A DNA stretch of 41,967 nucleotides, taken from positions 1 through 41,967 of the forward strand of contig NZ_AQXL01000109.1 of the NCBI RefSeq assembly GCF_000376225.1. Direction: 5' to 3'. Under the pieces are notes generated by a model, which saw only the letters and a program-made list of their open reading frames with translations, was not told where the DNA came from and did no database searches. Positions 7,926-16,938 of the stretch are shown in pieces. The number at the start of each line of letters is the position of its first letter. Position 1 is the stretch's first letter. Origin of the DNA: Effusibacillus pohliae DSM 22757. Its GTDB lineage: Bacteria > Bacillota > Bacilli > Tumebacillales > Effusibacillaceae. Both the position numbers and the translations under genes were made by a program.

Positions 7926-8521
7926 TCCGGGTCCTTATTGCTGAAGACCAGAAAATGCTGCTTGGCGCGCTGGCCGCACTGCTGGAATTGGAAGAAGACA
8001 TCGAGGTTGTCGGCAAGGCGGCTAACGGAGAGGAAGCGGTACGCCTCGCTTGTCTACTTCAGCCCGACGTTTGCATCATGGATATTGAAATGCCCGGCAT
8101 GAGCGGTCTGGACGCCGCGGAGCAGTTGAAGGGAGCCGGGCACAAGGTGATTATTCTCACCACCTTTGCGCGTCCGGGGTACTTTGAACGTGCGGTGAAA
8201 GCGGGCGTTCACGCATATTTGCTGAAGGACAGCCCGAGCGAAGAACTGGCCGAAGCGATCCGCGGCGTGACGGTTGGCAAGCGGATTTTTGCGTCCGAAT
8301 TGGTGGAAGTTGCCTATAACGACGACAATCCCCTGACCGAACGGGAACACGAAGTGCTGATGCTGATGGCCGAGGGAAAAAGTACAAATCAAATCGCAAG
8401 CGAGCTTTATCTTACCACAGGGACGGTGCGCAACTACATTTCCGTCATTCTCAACAAGCTGCATGTCAGCAACCGCATTGAAGCGATCAAACGCTTCAAG
8501 GAAAAAGGATGGTTCAAATAA
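7922..8521 (+). CDS. desR: Response regulator DesR (NarL/LuxR-type)
   Basis: Transcription factor that, once phosphorylated by DesK, activates the desaturase gene. The 199-residue length equals that of B. subtilis DesR. The receiver domain (1 to about 120) shows acidic residues E8-D9, the phosphoacceptor D54 in 'CIMDIEMPG', and K105 in 'LLKDSPSEE'. The C-terminal helix-turn-helix of LuxR type begins at about 135 ('LTEREHEVLMLMAEG', then 'GTVRNYISVILNKL'). The start overlaps the desK stop by four bases. The likely target is the palindrome pair at 5467-5502 at the head of this operon. Confidence 0.92.
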   Translation: MIRVLIAEDQKMLLGALAALLELEEDIEVVGKAANGEEAVRLACLLQPDVCIMDIEMPGMSGLDAAEQLKGAGHKVIILTTFARPGYFERAVKAGVHAYLLKDSPSEELAEAIRGVTVGKRIFASELVEVAYNDDNPLTEREHEVLMLMAEGKSTNQIASELYLTTGTVRNYISVILNKLHVSNRIEAIKRFKEKGWFK

Positions 8522-8550
8522 CGTGCGGAAAAAGCAGTTTTTCGTGCACG
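8522..8550 (+). other. Imperfect hairpin directly after the desR stop
   Basis: CGTGC-G-GAAAAA and TTTTTC-GT-GCACG form two short stems around a GCAG loop with a small internal loop. No T tract follows. It may stabilise the 3' end of the des mRNA. Confidence 0.35.
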
Positions 8551-8659
8551 GTCTCGCTTTGCGTTACTCATCGTAATGGTATGGGAGGATAGCTGACAAG
8601 AATGGAGACCGCCGGCCAGCTGAATGGTATAGTTACGATAACCTCCACTTTTTCCTGTC

Positions 8660-8691
8660 GGTACCTGGTTCAGGTGCCGTTTTATTTTTTT
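8660..8691 (+). terminator. Intrinsic terminator of the des-desK-desR operon
   Basis: GGTACCTG (8660-8667) pairs with CAGGTGCC (8671-8678) through 8 base pairs including one G-T, with a 3-base loop, followed by GTTTTATTTTTTT. It lies about 140 bases after desR. Confidence 0.8.
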
Positions 8692-8828
8692 ACAAACATG
8701 TCTGACGGTATGACCATGCTATCGAACACAGAGGGGGCCCATCCCACGGTCATTCCGATCACTGTTGGGACAGCCCCATCTGGCTCACAAGAGGGGATCC
8801 GGTCCGAGCGTCAATTGAAGGTGTAGCG

Positions 8829-9053
8829 CTACAACCGTTCCTGCCGGTGTTCTGCAAGATCCCCAAGCGACAGCGGCCTTCTGATCTCCGCAGGTTCGCC
8901 CGCTTCCAGCGGACGGGTGATTTCCAGCATCGGCGGATCGTTGGTGGCACCTGTCAGATCTTCAATCGGACTCATTTCGGACGGAATGCCCAAGTTGAGC
9001 ATCGCTTCTGGATACAACTCTTGTGGATCGCGTCCCAATTCCCTCACCCCCAA
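8829..9053 (-). CDS. Small acidic hypothetical protein
   Basis: A frame of about 74 residues whose sequence looks protein-like: acidic, proline-rich, with 'NLGIPSEMSPIEDLTG' and 'LEITRPLEAGEPAE'. I recognise no family. The start is uncertain. GGAGG (complement of 9066-9070) precedes an ATG that is out of frame, while the in-frame candidates are TTG at 9053 (12 bases from the GGAGG) and GTG at 9047. The frame continues further upstream to 9308 but that part does not read like coding sequence. It may be a decayed gene. It converges on the des terminator. The stretches 8692-8828 and 9054-9325 show nothing else I can name. Confidence 0.4.
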   Translation of the reverse strand: MGVRELGRDPQELYPEAMLNLGIPSEMSPIEDLTGATNDPPMLEITRPLEAGEPAEIRRPLSLGDLAEHRQERL

Positions 9054-9325
9054 AACATATGATTCCCTCCAACAGGAGTGATATGAGAGCGGTTGCGCCG
9101 TCCGATCGGTTCCCGTTGAAAGAAACTGCAATTCCCACTGGTAATCACCAAAATTCGGCAGAAACAGACTTTTTTCGCCAAAAATGTGGCCGTTTTGCGA
9201 AAAAATTGGACAAACCGACAGGAGATTTGCGAAATCCGTCGAATACGTATCGATGTGTGAAAATTGAACCGCGATCGGGAGTCTGCTTTCGATGCGCTGA
9301 GAATCCAATGGAAAGGGGAGCGATC

Positions 9326-10486
9326 ATGGCAGCAAAAAAGCTGATGGCCGGCTTTATCGCGGGCGCCATCTTACTGACGCCGCTTTTAACGACGGCGCAG
9401 GCCAGCATTGAATCGGACCAAAAACGACTCGACGAACTTCGTCAACAATATGACCAGCGTTTGAAGCAAATTGAACAGCTGCGTTCCAAGGAACAAGACT
9501 TGCAAAAGCGGTTGGCAGCCGTCAATCAGCAAATTGTCGAACTGAATCAACAGATCGATGCACTGCAAGCGGAAATCAACGCAGGGGCGGAGAAAATCCG
9601 CCAGATGGAAATAGAGATCCAAAAGACGCAGGAGAAGCTGGAAGCCCGCAAAAATCTGCTGAAAGAGCGGCTGCGCGTGGTGTATGAAGAAGGAGACGTT
9701 TCCTATCTGGAAGTGCTGTTTGCCTCGACTGACTTCAGCGATTTTATCGACCGGATCAGCACGCTGTCGCTGGTGGTGAACCAGGACAAGCGGCTGGTCG
9801 AAAGCATCAAGCGGGAGAAGCAAAAATTGGACGACATCCAGGCGGATCTGAAACGGGAGCAAGCGGCCCGCGAGGTGCGGCAGAACGCATTGCTTGCCGC
9901 CAAGGCGGAACAGGATAAAGCGAAGGCGGAACAACAGTCGCTCTTGGCACAGGTGCAGCAAGACCGCAAGATGACGGAAGAGCAGGCGCGGAAAGAAGCG
10001 GCTGAGATGCAGGCGATCGAGGCGCAACTGGTGGCCGCGATTCGGGCTCAGCAGCAAGCAACCGGCGGAAAGCAGATCGTGGCCAGCGGCAGCGGTTGGT
10101 TGTGGCCGGTGCCTTCATCCCATGTAATTTCCTCCGGATACGGACCGCGTTGGGGCAGTTTCCACAAAGGAATTGACATTCCCGGTCCAATAGGCACTCC
10201 GATCGTCGCGGTCGACAACGGAATCGTCCGTTTCGCCGGCACCGCATCCGGCTTTGGCCACTGGGTCGTGATCGAACACGCAAACGGCGTAATGAGTGTA
10301 TACGGTCATATGTACGGCAACGGTATTTTGGTTTCGCCGGGGCAGGAAGTCAAGCGCGGCCAGCAAATCGCGCTGATCGGCAATGACGGCGAATCGACCG
10401 GCCCCCACCTGCATTTTGGCGTGGCGACCGGTATCAGCGGCAGTTCGATGAATTACGTCAACCCAATGGGGTATGTCAGTCCGTAA
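9326..10486 (+). CDS. Secreted coiled-coil M23 (LytM-type) metallopeptidase, EnvC/NlpD-like
   Basis: Probable peptidoglycan endopeptidase or activator acting outside the membrane. It has 386 residues. The signal peptide spans about 1-27, with a likely cleavage after 'AQA'. A long Gln/Glu/Lys-rich coiled coil follows (about 30-240) and the LytM domain covers about 260-386. Zinc ligands are in place: H280 and D284 in 'HKGID', H361 and H363 in 'GPHLHFG', plus H328 in 'YGHM'. All are present, so it may be catalytically active. I chose the ATG at 9326, preceded by GAAAGGGGAG; the open frame back to 9023 is not coding in character. Proteins of this build are often partners of FtsEX-like machinery or act in sporulation, but no such gene is nearby. 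Confidence 0.9.
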   Translation: MAAKKLMAGFIAGAILLTPLLTTAQASIESDQKRLDELRQQYDQRLKQIEQLRSKEQDLQKRLAAVNQQIVELNQQIDALQAEINAGAEKIRQMEIEIQKTQEKLEARKNLLKERLRVVYEEGDVSYLEVLFASTDFSDFIDRISTLSLVVNQDKRLVESIKREKQKLDDIQADLKREQAAREVRQNALLAAKAEQDKAKAEQQSLLAQVQQDRKMTEEQARKEAAEMQAIEAQLVAAIRAQQQATGGKQIVASGSGWLWPVPSSHVISSGYGPRWGSFHKGIDIPGPIGTPIVAVDNGIVRFAGTASGFGHWVVIEHANGVMSVYGHMYGNGILVSPGQEVKRGQQIALIGNDGESTGPHLHFGVATGISGSSMNYVNPMGYVSP

Positions 10487-10490
10487 CCGC

Positions 10491-10528
10491 ACCACCCTCA
10501 TGTGTGTCTCACATGGGGGTGGTTTTTT
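10491..10528 (+). terminator. Strong intrinsic terminator of the M23 peptidase gene
   Basis: A 14-bp stem (10491-10504 with 10510-10523, one T-G pair), a 5-base loop and a run of six T. It starts four bases after the stop codon. The stretch 10529-10702 has no gene that I can see. Confidence 0.9.
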
Positions 10529-10702
10529 GTCGGCACATTTTTCCCGTAGGCGATACGGAGTCCGCCGTGGTAGGCTAATGGTAGCAAGCCATCCGTTTCT
10601 GCATGGAAATATTTTTCAAAAACCGGAAGGGATCGGCCGGAGAGAGAGCGAATTTTGAAACAGACAGATTTTCAGGTGAAATGACTGGGGGGATCGAGCA
10701 GC

Positions 10703-11692
10703 ATGAGACTCGCTGAGGAACAACCGTTGGTGGATTCTAACTATGACCAACCGCACGCTTTGTTGCGGCAAGTGGCGGAAAATGTGGAACAGGTGATTGT
10801 CGGCAAATCGGACGCCGTACATCTCTGCCTGGTCGCCTTGTTAAGCGAAGGCCACGTATTGCTGGAAGATGTGCCAGGGGTAGGGAAGACGATGCTCGTT
10901 CGCGCGCTTGCCAAGTCGCTCGGATGCTCGTTCAAGCGCATCCAGTTCACCCCTGATTTGCTTCCGTCCGATGTGACCGGCGTCTCGATCTATAATCAAA
11001 AAACGCTGGAATTCGAATTCAGGCCCGGCCCGGTGATGGCCCATATCGTGCTGGCGGACGAGATCAACCGCACGTCGCCGAAGACGCAATCGGCGTTGCT
11101 GGAGGCGCTGGAAGAAGGCAGCATCACGGTCGACGGGGTCACGCACGAGCTGCCGAAGCCGTTCATGGTGATGGCGACGCAAAACCCAATCGAATACGAA
11201 GGCACGTTTCCTTTGCCGGAAGCGCAATTGGATCGCTTTCTGCTGAAAATCAGCCTCGGCTATCCGGCTCTCCGCGACGAGATCGATATTTTGGCAAGAC
11301 AAGAAAAAGGACATCCGATCGAAACGATCGGGCAGGTGCTCGATCTGGAAACGCTGCGCCGGCTGCAGGAAGCGGTCCGGAATGTGTATGTCGAACCGAG
11401 CATCCGCGAATACATCGTCAACATTGCGGTCGCCACGCGGGAACATCGCGACGTCTACCTGGGCGTGTCGCCGCGCGGTTCGATCGCGTTGCTGAAAGCG
11501 GCGATGGCGCTGGCGTTTACGCTCGGCAGGGACTATGTGGTGCCGGATGATGTGAAACGGTTGGTGCCGATTACGTTCGGTCATCGCATGATCCTGAAAA
11601 GCGAAGCCCGCTTGTCCGGCGTCACGGTCGATCAAGTGTTGCGCGACGTGATGCGCGGTGTATCTGTACCGATAGCGAGGGAGCGAAGATAG
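10703..11692 (+). CDS. MoxR-family AAA+ ATPase
   Basis: Chaperone-like AAA+ ATPase of the MoxR family, thought to help assemble or activate partner protein complexes. The 329 residues contain Walker A GVGKT at 59-63, Walker B 'VLADE' at 116-120 followed by INR, sensor 1 'ATQNP', and the 'PEAQLDRF' arginine-finger region. A C-terminal lid domain completes it. The ATG at 10703 follows GGGGGG by about 11 bases. The stop is immediately followed by the GTG of the DUF58 gene, and a transglutaminase gene comes next. This MoxR/DUF58/transglutaminase trio is a common bacterial operon of uncertain function linked to the cell envelope. Confidence 0.92.
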   Translation: MRLAEEQPLVDSNYDQPHALLRQVAENVEQVIVGKSDAVHLCLVALLSEGHVLLEDVPGVGKTMLVRALAKSLGCSFKRIQFTPDLLPSDVTGVSIYNQKTLEFEFRPGPVMAHIVLADEINRTSPKTQSALLEALEEGSITVDGVTHELPKPFMVMATQNPIEYEGTFPLPEAQLDRFLLKISLGYPALRDEIDILARQEKGHPIETIGQVLDLETLRRLQEAVRNVYVEPSIREYIVNIAVATREHRDVYLGVSPRGSIALLKAAMALAFTLGRDYVVPDDVKRLVPITFGHRMILKSEARLSGVTVDQVLRDVMRGVSVPIARERR

Positions 11693-12919
11693 GTGCTGAA
11701 AAGGGCAAGCACGTTTGGGCTTTGGCTGGTGATTCTCGCGTCCGCCTATTCCTACGCGAAATTTCAGGGCGGTTACGCATCGTGGTTTCTGTTTTTTGCA
11801 ACGGTTGTCATCGCTTTATACGTGTTCCTGACAAGCCGTTTCGCCGGTCGTAGGCTGGCGAGCGAAAGGCATGTGTCGGCAACGAAATTGACGGCGGGCG
11901 GCGAACTGGAAGTCGATCTGGATGTGCGGTCGCACTCCCGGTGGCCGTTGGTCTGGTTAGCGATCGAGGACCAGCTGCCGCAGCGATTGCTGGTGTGGGG
12001 GGCGGAAAGCAAGCGGATTTTTTTCCCGGGATTTGAAAAACGGGTTCGCATGCGGTACACGATTCCGAATCTGCAGCGGGGAAAATACGTTTTGCAGGAT
12101 ACGGTTTTGCGAACCGGGGATCTGTTCGGGTTCTGCCGGAAACAGGTCGTGCATCGGCGAGCGGATGAGGTGACCGTCTATCCGAAGGTGGTTCCGATCC
12201 GCTCCTGGCACACGGTGAATCCGTTCAATGCCGGCATGTCGTTCTCCCAGAACCGGATGGCGGAGGATACGACCAACGTGCTGGGGGTGCGCGATTATGT
12301 GCCGGGCGACCGGCTGTCCCGCATTCATTGGCGGGCGACCTCCCGGACAGGTGCGATCAAGTCGAAAGAGTTTGAGCTGCATGTGACGAACGAGCTGATG
12401 TTTTTTCTCAACCGCAACAAAGCGGATTACGCGGCCGGCGGGGCGTCCGTGTTTGAAACGGCGGTGACCGCAACCGCCTCGCTGATCCGCTACGGACTGG
12501 AGAAAAAATATGCGGTCGGCCTGGTTTCCTACGGATGGGAACGAATGGTGCTGCCGCTGTCCCGCAGCCAGGAACATTTTGTCAGAATTATGGACCATTT
12601 GGCGCTGGTGCAGCCGGATTCCGCCCTGCCGTTTAAGGAAACAGTCTTGCAGGAAGTGAACTATCTGCCGCGCGGCTGCACGACCGTCATGGTTTCACCG
12701 GTGCTGAACGCAGAAATGGTAAGCCTGATCAGTTTTCTTGACTATCGGAAGATCAAGACCGAATTTTTCCTGCTCAAGAATGTGGCGATGATTTCCGCGG
12801 AAGAACGGCAGTGGATCGGAAAATTGGCCTTGTTCGGCGTGCACGTCCATCTGGCGGGCAGCGAACAAGAGCTGCAGGAAGCGGTAAGGGGGCCGGTGGC
12901 GCATGCGGCATACAACTAG
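11693..12919 (+). CDS. DUF58 domain-containing membrane protein
   Basis: Partner of the MoxR ATPase; its function is not established. The 408-residue product starts with two hydrophobic spans (about 5-45). A beta-rich region follows, and then the DUF58 signature, here 'GVRDYVPGDRLSRIHW' at about 198-213 followed by 'RTGAIKSKEFE'. The C-terminal part resembles a von Willebrand A-type fold, as is usual in the family. The start is a GTG that abuts the moxR stop, with GAGGGAG about 9 bases upstream. The end overlaps the transglutaminase gene by 17 bases, so all three genes are almost certainly co-transcribed and translationally coupled. Confidence 0.88.
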   Translation: MLKRASTFGLWLVILASAYSYAKFQGGYASWFLFFATVVIALYVFLTSRFAGRRLASERHVSATKLTAGGELEVDLDVRSHSRWPLVWLAIEDQLPQRLLVWGAESKRIFFPGFEKRVRMRYTIPNLQRGKYVLQDTVLRTGDLFGFCRKQVVHRRADEVTVYPKVVPIRSWHTVNPFNAGMSFSQNRMAEDTTNVLGVRDYVPGDRLSRIHWRATSRTGAIKSKEFELHVTNELMFFLNRNKADYAAGGASVFETAVTATASLIRYGLEKKYAVGLVSYGWERMVLPLSRSQEHFVRIMDHLALVQPDSALPFKETVLQEVNYLPRGCTTVMVSPVLNAEMVSLISFLDYRKIKTEFFLLKNVAMISAEERQWIGKLALFGVHVHLAGSEQELQEAVRGPVAHAAYN

Positions 12920-15104
12920 ATGGATCACAGGCACCTGGACGAGGGACTGGCTGCTGACAACCGCTTTATTCGTCTGGTTGTACCAACTGTTGTCCCCGCT
13001 TGGAAAGGCGGGCGGGGTGCCTGACATGTTCGGATTTTATCTGTTTGTCGGGCTGTGTCTGCTGTTTGACCTTTTGCTCCCCTGGCGGAGTGCCAGAATC
13101 GGTCTGAAACTGGCTGCCGTATTTGCGTTCATGCACCACTTTTATTACACCGGCTCACCGGTCTGGCGGCCGAACTGGCTGCTCGATGTGTTGCGAACGG
13201 CCGCCGACGGAGCGTGGCTGGCGTTGCAGCAGAAACTCGCGCAGGTGCCGGAGAATTCGCAAACCTTGTATTTCCTCCTGTTTCTCTGGCTGACCGCGTC
13301 GGTGTACCGCAATGCGCTGCAGAGCCGGGGCTGGCTGTTCGTGCTGCTGTTCATCGGCGAAGTGGTGATCGGCGTGATTGACACATTTTTTCCGCCCGAC
13401 GCGTCCGGCTTTGTGGTTCGCTACTTCCTGATCGGGTTTCTGCTGCTGTCGCTGTCACAGCTTCCCGAATTGGAAAAATGGCTGCGGGTCTCCGAGCGAA
13501 TGCGCGGGTGGCCGCTCAAATGGATCGCCTGGACGCTGGCCGTCACACTGGCCGCTGTCGGCAGCGGCATGGCCGCTCCCAAATATCCGCCGGCCTGGCC
13601 GGATCCGGTCTCGTTCCTCGAGAGCAAAACGTCGCGCGAAAATCACAGCGGACCGAAGAAGATCGGCTACGGAGCGGATGACAATCACTTGGGCGGTCCG
13701 TATGTGATGGACGATACGGTGGCGTTTACCGTCATTACCAATCAGTCCGGCTACTACCGCGGCGAGTCGAAGCTGATTTATACAGGTAAAGGGTGGTTGA
13801 ACGGCTCAGGAGGCGGGTTTTCGCTGGATGATTTCGATTTCGCACGCGCGGCGAACCGCTTCCGAAATGGGTACGCTTTGAACGAGCACATCAAGACCAA
13901 AACGGTGGAGCAGGAGATCCGGGTGGAGAACGGACAGTACAGTACGCTGTTCGGACAGTATCAGGCGATGCAGGTTCAAGCAATGCCAGATGCGGGGAGC
14001 GGTCCCGAGTTCGCTTCGTTTTTCCCGATAGACTGGCGGCTTTCCGGTAATTTGCGGGCTGGGCAGACGTACAAGGTGGTGTCCCAGGTACCCTATTACG
14101 ATCTGGATGGAGTTCGCCAGCGAGAAAGGACGGCAGGGCCGCTGCCCAACTTGCCTGAGCTGCTGCAGTTGCCGCCCAATCTGCCGCCCCGTGTCCATAA
14201 TCTGGCCCTGCAAATCACGGCGGGCAAGGCGGGCGATTATGAAAAAGCGAAAGCGATCGAGCAGTACCTGCGCACCAATTATATGTACGAAACGCAGGAT
14301 ATCCCCTTCCCGGCTGACGACCAGGATTTTGTCGATCAGTTCCTGTTTGAAAGCAGGAAGGGATATTGCGACCATTTCTCCTCTGCGATGGTGGTGTTGG
14401 CCCGGGCGGCCGGGTTGCCGGCCCGCTGGGTGAAAGGATTCACGGAGGGCGAGCAGGACCCGATGTTCTCTGCAACGGACGGCCGGAAAAAATATGTCGT
14501 TCGCAACCGCAACGCCCACTCCTGGGCGGAAGTGTACATTCCGGGAACCGGCTGGCTGCCGTTTGAGCCGACGGCCGGTTTTTCGCAGCCTGTGGTGATG
14601 CAGGACCTGCCGGTTGCCGTGCCAAATACGCAGGCGGCAACGCCGCAGCAACCGGAACGCACGCAGAGGCCGGAAGTGCAGGACACCAGCGTCGACGTGT
14701 CGCATGAAATCGACTGGCAAACCGTCGGTACAGTCACTCTGTGGATCGCGGTGGTCTTGTTGGCGATCGGGTTTCTTTTCCGCAGGCGGTTGCTGGCAGC
14801 GTTTTATGTGCGGCACTTCGCGCGAAAAGAGGCCGATGAGAACTCACAGATCGTTGTCGCGATCGAACGGCTGCTGCGAGTGCTGCAGCGGTTCGGCTGG
14901 AAGCGGGAGCCCGATGTGACTGTGAGGGAGTTCGGGGCGGAATTGGCGGACAGCGGCTACAAAGGAAGCGAATGGGTGATGCTGGCGCGGATTTTTGAGC
15001 GGGTGCGCTACGGAAACAAGCGGCTGCCGAAAAAGGAAATTGGAGAATTGCGAGAATTGTGGGGACGGATCGTTCGGAAGATAGGGCGAACGAAGAAACG
15101 TTGA
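12903..15104 (+). CDS. Membrane-anchored transglutaminase-like protein (TgpA-type, DUF4129 tail)
   Basis: Multi-pass membrane protein with an external transglutaminase/protease-like domain. The 733 residues show several N-terminal membrane spans (to about 220) and a soluble region. The catalytic core has C489 in 'GYCDHFSSA', H539 in 'AHSWAEVY' and, in the third-residue position, E555 in 'WLPFEPT'; an Asp is also common there in the family. One more membrane span lies at about 612-630, followed by a cytoplasmic DUF4129-like tail ('VTVREFGAEL'). It overlaps the DUF58 gene and completes the MoxR operon. Its stop codon lies inside the -35 box of the guaA promoter, so the guaA unit begins without a gap. 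Confidence 0.88.
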   Translation: MRHTTRWITGTWTRDWLLTTALFVWLYQLLSPLGKAGGVPDMFGFYLFVGLCLLFDLLLPWRSARIGLKLAAVFAFMHHFYYTGSPVWRPNWLLDVLRTAADGAWLALQQKLAQVPENSQTLYFLLFLWLTASVYRNALQSRGWLFVLLFIGEVVIGVIDTFFPPDASGFVVRYFLIGFLLLSLSQLPELEKWLRVSERMRGWPLKWIAWTLAVTLAAVGSGMAAPKYPPAWPDPVSFLESKTSRENHSGPKKIGYGADDNHLGGPYVMDDTVAFTVITNQSGYYRGESKLIYTGKGWLNGSGGGFSLDDFDFARAANRFRNGYALNEHIKTKTVEQEIRVENGQYSTLFGQYQAMQVQAMPDAGSGPEFASFFPIDWRLSGNLRAGQTYKVVSQVPYYDLDGVRQRERTAGPLPNLPELLQLPPNLPPRVHNLALQITAGKAGDYEKAKAIEQYLRTNYMYETQDIPFPADDQDFVDQFLFESRKGYCDHFSSAMVVLARAAGLPARWVKGFTEGEQDPMFSATDGRKKYVVRNRNAHSWAEVYIPGTGWLPFEPTAGFSQPVVMQDLPVAVPNTQAATPQQPERTQRPEVQDTSVDVSHEIDWQTVGTVTLWIAVVLLAIGFLFRRRLLAAFYVRHFARKEADENSQIVVAIERLLRVLQRFGWKREPDVTVREFGAELADSGYKGSEWVMLARIFERVRYGNKRLPKKEIGELRELWGRIVRKIGRTKKR

Positions 15105-15129
15105 CTTGGCTTGAATGTTCGCGTAAAAT
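15101..15129 (+). promoter_or_regulatory. guaA promoter (sigma-A type)
   Basis: TTGACT (15101-15106), a 17-base spacer and TAAAAT (15124-15129). The -35 overlaps the TGA of the upstream transglutaminase gene. The predicted transcript begins near 15136, just before the guanine aptamer. Confidence 0.75.
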
Positions 15130-15142
15130 GATGTCGAAAACT

Positions 15143-15213
15143 GGCTCGTATAATTTCGGGAATAGGGCCCGAAAGTTTCTACCAGGTCACCGTAAATGAC
15201 CTGACTACGAGGC
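15143..15213 (+). promoter_or_regulatory. Purine (guanine-class) riboswitch aptamer upstream of guaA
   Basis: The conserved purine-riboswitch core is plain. P1 arms are CTCGTA (15145-15150) and TACGAG (15206-15211). The J1/2 TATAAT element, the stem-loop with 'AATAGGG', the J2/3 'GTTTCTACC' and the second loop 'CCGTAAAT' all follow in order. The residue that pairs with the ligand, in 'CTGACTACGA', is a C, which predicts guanine or hypoxanthine rather than adenine. The 3' P1 strand can instead pair with the terminator at 15289-15296, giving an OFF switch. Confidence 0.95.
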
Positions 15214-15279
15214 GGCTGTTCGTACATAAAAGCCCAGCCATTCCGCGGTTGCAGGGGCGGGTTATTGGCGAGATGTACA

Positions 15280-15360
15280 ACACCGGATGCCTCGTATGCG
15301 CCATTGAATCTTCGTGAATCCTAGTGAAGAGCGAGGCGGGCAACTGGTGTTTTTTATTTT
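15280..15360 (+). terminator. Riboswitch-controlled terminator before guaA
   Basis: A composite stem is followed by TTTTTTATTTT. ACACCGG (15280-15286) pairs with CTGGTGT (15344-15350), GCCTCG (15289-15294) with CGAGGC (15332-15337), and TCTTC with GAAGA inside. The 5' part GCCTCGTA (15289-15296) is the exact complement of the riboswitch P1 strand TACGAGGC (15206-15213), which forms the antiterminator when guanine is absent. The open frame start at 15314 lies in this hairpin and is not used. Confidence 0.85.
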
Positions 15361-15385
15361 GGCTGAGGGGTTGAGAGCGAACGTT

Positions 15386-16921
15386 ATGAAACCGCATGAA
15401 TCTGTTGTCGTACTGGATTTTGGCGGGCAGTACAACCAGTTGATCACCCGCCGGATTCGCGAACTGAACGTGTATTCGGAATTGTTGCCGCCGACTGTGA
15501 CGGCCGAACAGTTGAAACAGATGGATCTGAAAGGGATCGTATTTTCCGGCGGGCCGAATTCGGTGTATGCGGAGGGAGCGCCGAAAGTCGATCCGGCCAT
15601 TTTTGAGCTGGGGATTCCGATTCTCGGCATCTGCTACGGGATGCAGCTGATCGCCTATCACTTTAACGCAAAAGTGGAGCGGGCAGCCGTTCGCGAGTAT
15701 GGAAAAGCGATCATGCACGTACAGTCTGATGCTGTTTTATATAAAAGGCAGCCGCGGGAACAGCAGGTTTGGATGAGCCACAGCGACCTGGTGCTGGCGC
15801 CGCCTGCCGGGTTTCAGGTGGATGCGTCCACCCAGCATGCACCGGTAGCGGCGATGAGTGCGCCCGATCGCAAACTGTACGCGGTACAGTTCCATCCGGA
15901 AGTGAATCACTCGATCCACGGCATGGACATACTGAGAAATTTCCTGTACGAAGTATGCGGCTGCCAAGGATTGTGGACGATGGGCTCGTATGTGGACGAA
16001 GCGATCGCAGACATTCGGGCGACCGTCCGTGACAAAAGGGTGTTGTGCGCGCTGTCCGGCGGCGTTGACTCGTCGGTGGCGGCCGTGTTGGTGCACCGGG
16101 CGATCGGCGACAATCTGACCTGCATGTTTGTCGATCACGGTCTGCTGCGCAAGAACGAAGCGGACCTGGTGATGCAGACGTTCGCCCAGGAATTCAAAAT
16201 GAACGTCGTCAAAATCGACGCGCGGGAACGGTTCCTGCGGCGGCTGGCGGGCGTCACCGACCCGGAGCGCAAGCGCAAGATCATCGGCGAAGAGTTCATC
16301 CGCGTGTTTGAAGAAGAATCGAAGAAGCTGGGCCACTTTGATTTTCTGGCACAGGGGACGCTTTACACAGACATTATCGAAAGCGGTACGGCGACCGCCG
16401 CAACGATCAAGTCTCACCACAATGTGGGCGGTTTGCCGGAGGATATGCAATTTGAACTGGTGGAACCGCTGAAATCGCTGTTCAAAGACGAAGTGCGGGC
16501 GCTCGGCACCGAACTGGGAATCGCCGACGAGATCGTCTGGCGTCAGCCGTTTCCCGGTCCCGGATTGGCGATCCGGATTATCGGCGAAGTGACGGAGGAC
16601 AAGCTTGAACTGTTGAAAGAAGCCGATTGGGTGGTCCGTGACGAAATCAAACGGGCCGGCTTGGATCGGGAGATCTGGCAGTATTTTGCCGTGCTGCCGG
16701 ATATCAAGAGCGTCGGGGTGATGGGGGACGAACGCACCTACGCCTATACGATCGGCATTCGCGCCGTCACTTCCAGAGACGGAATGACTGCCGATTGGGC
16801 ACGGATTCCGTATGAGGTGCTGGAAAGGCTGTCGACCCGCCTGGTCAATGAAGTGCCGAATGTCAACCGGGTCGTATATGACATTACTTCGAAACCGCCG
16901 GCGACGATTGAATGGGAGTAA
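15386..16921 (+). CDS. guaA: GMP synthase (glutamine-hydrolysing)
   Basis: Converts XMP to GMP using ATP and glutamine in the cytoplasm. The 511 residues contain a class I glutamine amidotransferase domain with nucleophile C83 in 'GICYGMQ' and the 'FHPEV' His/Glu pair near 172. The ATP pyrophosphatase domain with the P-loop 'SGGVDSS' begins near 225, and the C-terminal dimerisation domain ends 'PPATIEWE'. Length and motifs are normal. The ATG at 15386 gives the typical N-terminus (then '[10 protein letters not shown]'); upstream in-frame starts fall in the terminator. Regulation is by the guanine riboswitch. The gene is followed after 17 bases by a purine permease, probably in the same transcript. 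Confidence 0.97.
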   Translation: MKPHESVVVLDFGGQYNQLITRRIRELNVYSELLPPTVTAEQLKQMDLKGIVFSGGPNSVYAEGAPKVDPAIFELGIPILGICYGMQLIAYHFNAKVERAAVREYGKAIMHVQSDAVLYKRQPREQQVWMSHSDLVLAPPAGFQVDASTQHAPVAAMSAPDRKLYAVQFHPEVNHSIHGMDILRNFLYEVCGCQGLWTMGSYVDEAIADIRATVRDKRVLCALSGGVDSSVAAVLVHRAIGDNLTCMFVDHGLLRKNEADLVMQTFAQEFKMNVVKIDARERFLRRLAGVTDPERKRKIIGEEFIRVFEEESKKLGHFDFLAQGTLYTDIIESGTATAATIKSHHNVGGLPEDMQFELVEPLKSLFKDEVRALGTELGIADEIVWRQPFPGPGLAIRIIGEVTEDKLELLKEADWVVRDEIKRAGLDREIWQYFAVLPDIKSVGVMGDERTYAYTIGIRAVTSRDGMTADWARIPYEVLERLSTRLVNEVPNVNRVVYDITSKPPATIEWE

Positions 16922-16938
16922 AAGGAGGCGCAGAGCTT

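Noticed and set aside
9023-9325. N-terminal extension of the M23 peptidase
   Set aside because: The signal peptide and a strong ribosome site place the start at 9326; the extension has no protein-like character.
13806-14816. 336-residue minus-strand frame opposite the transglutaminase
   Set aside because: Arg/His-rich shadow of a gene with a clear catalytic Cys-His pair on the other strand.
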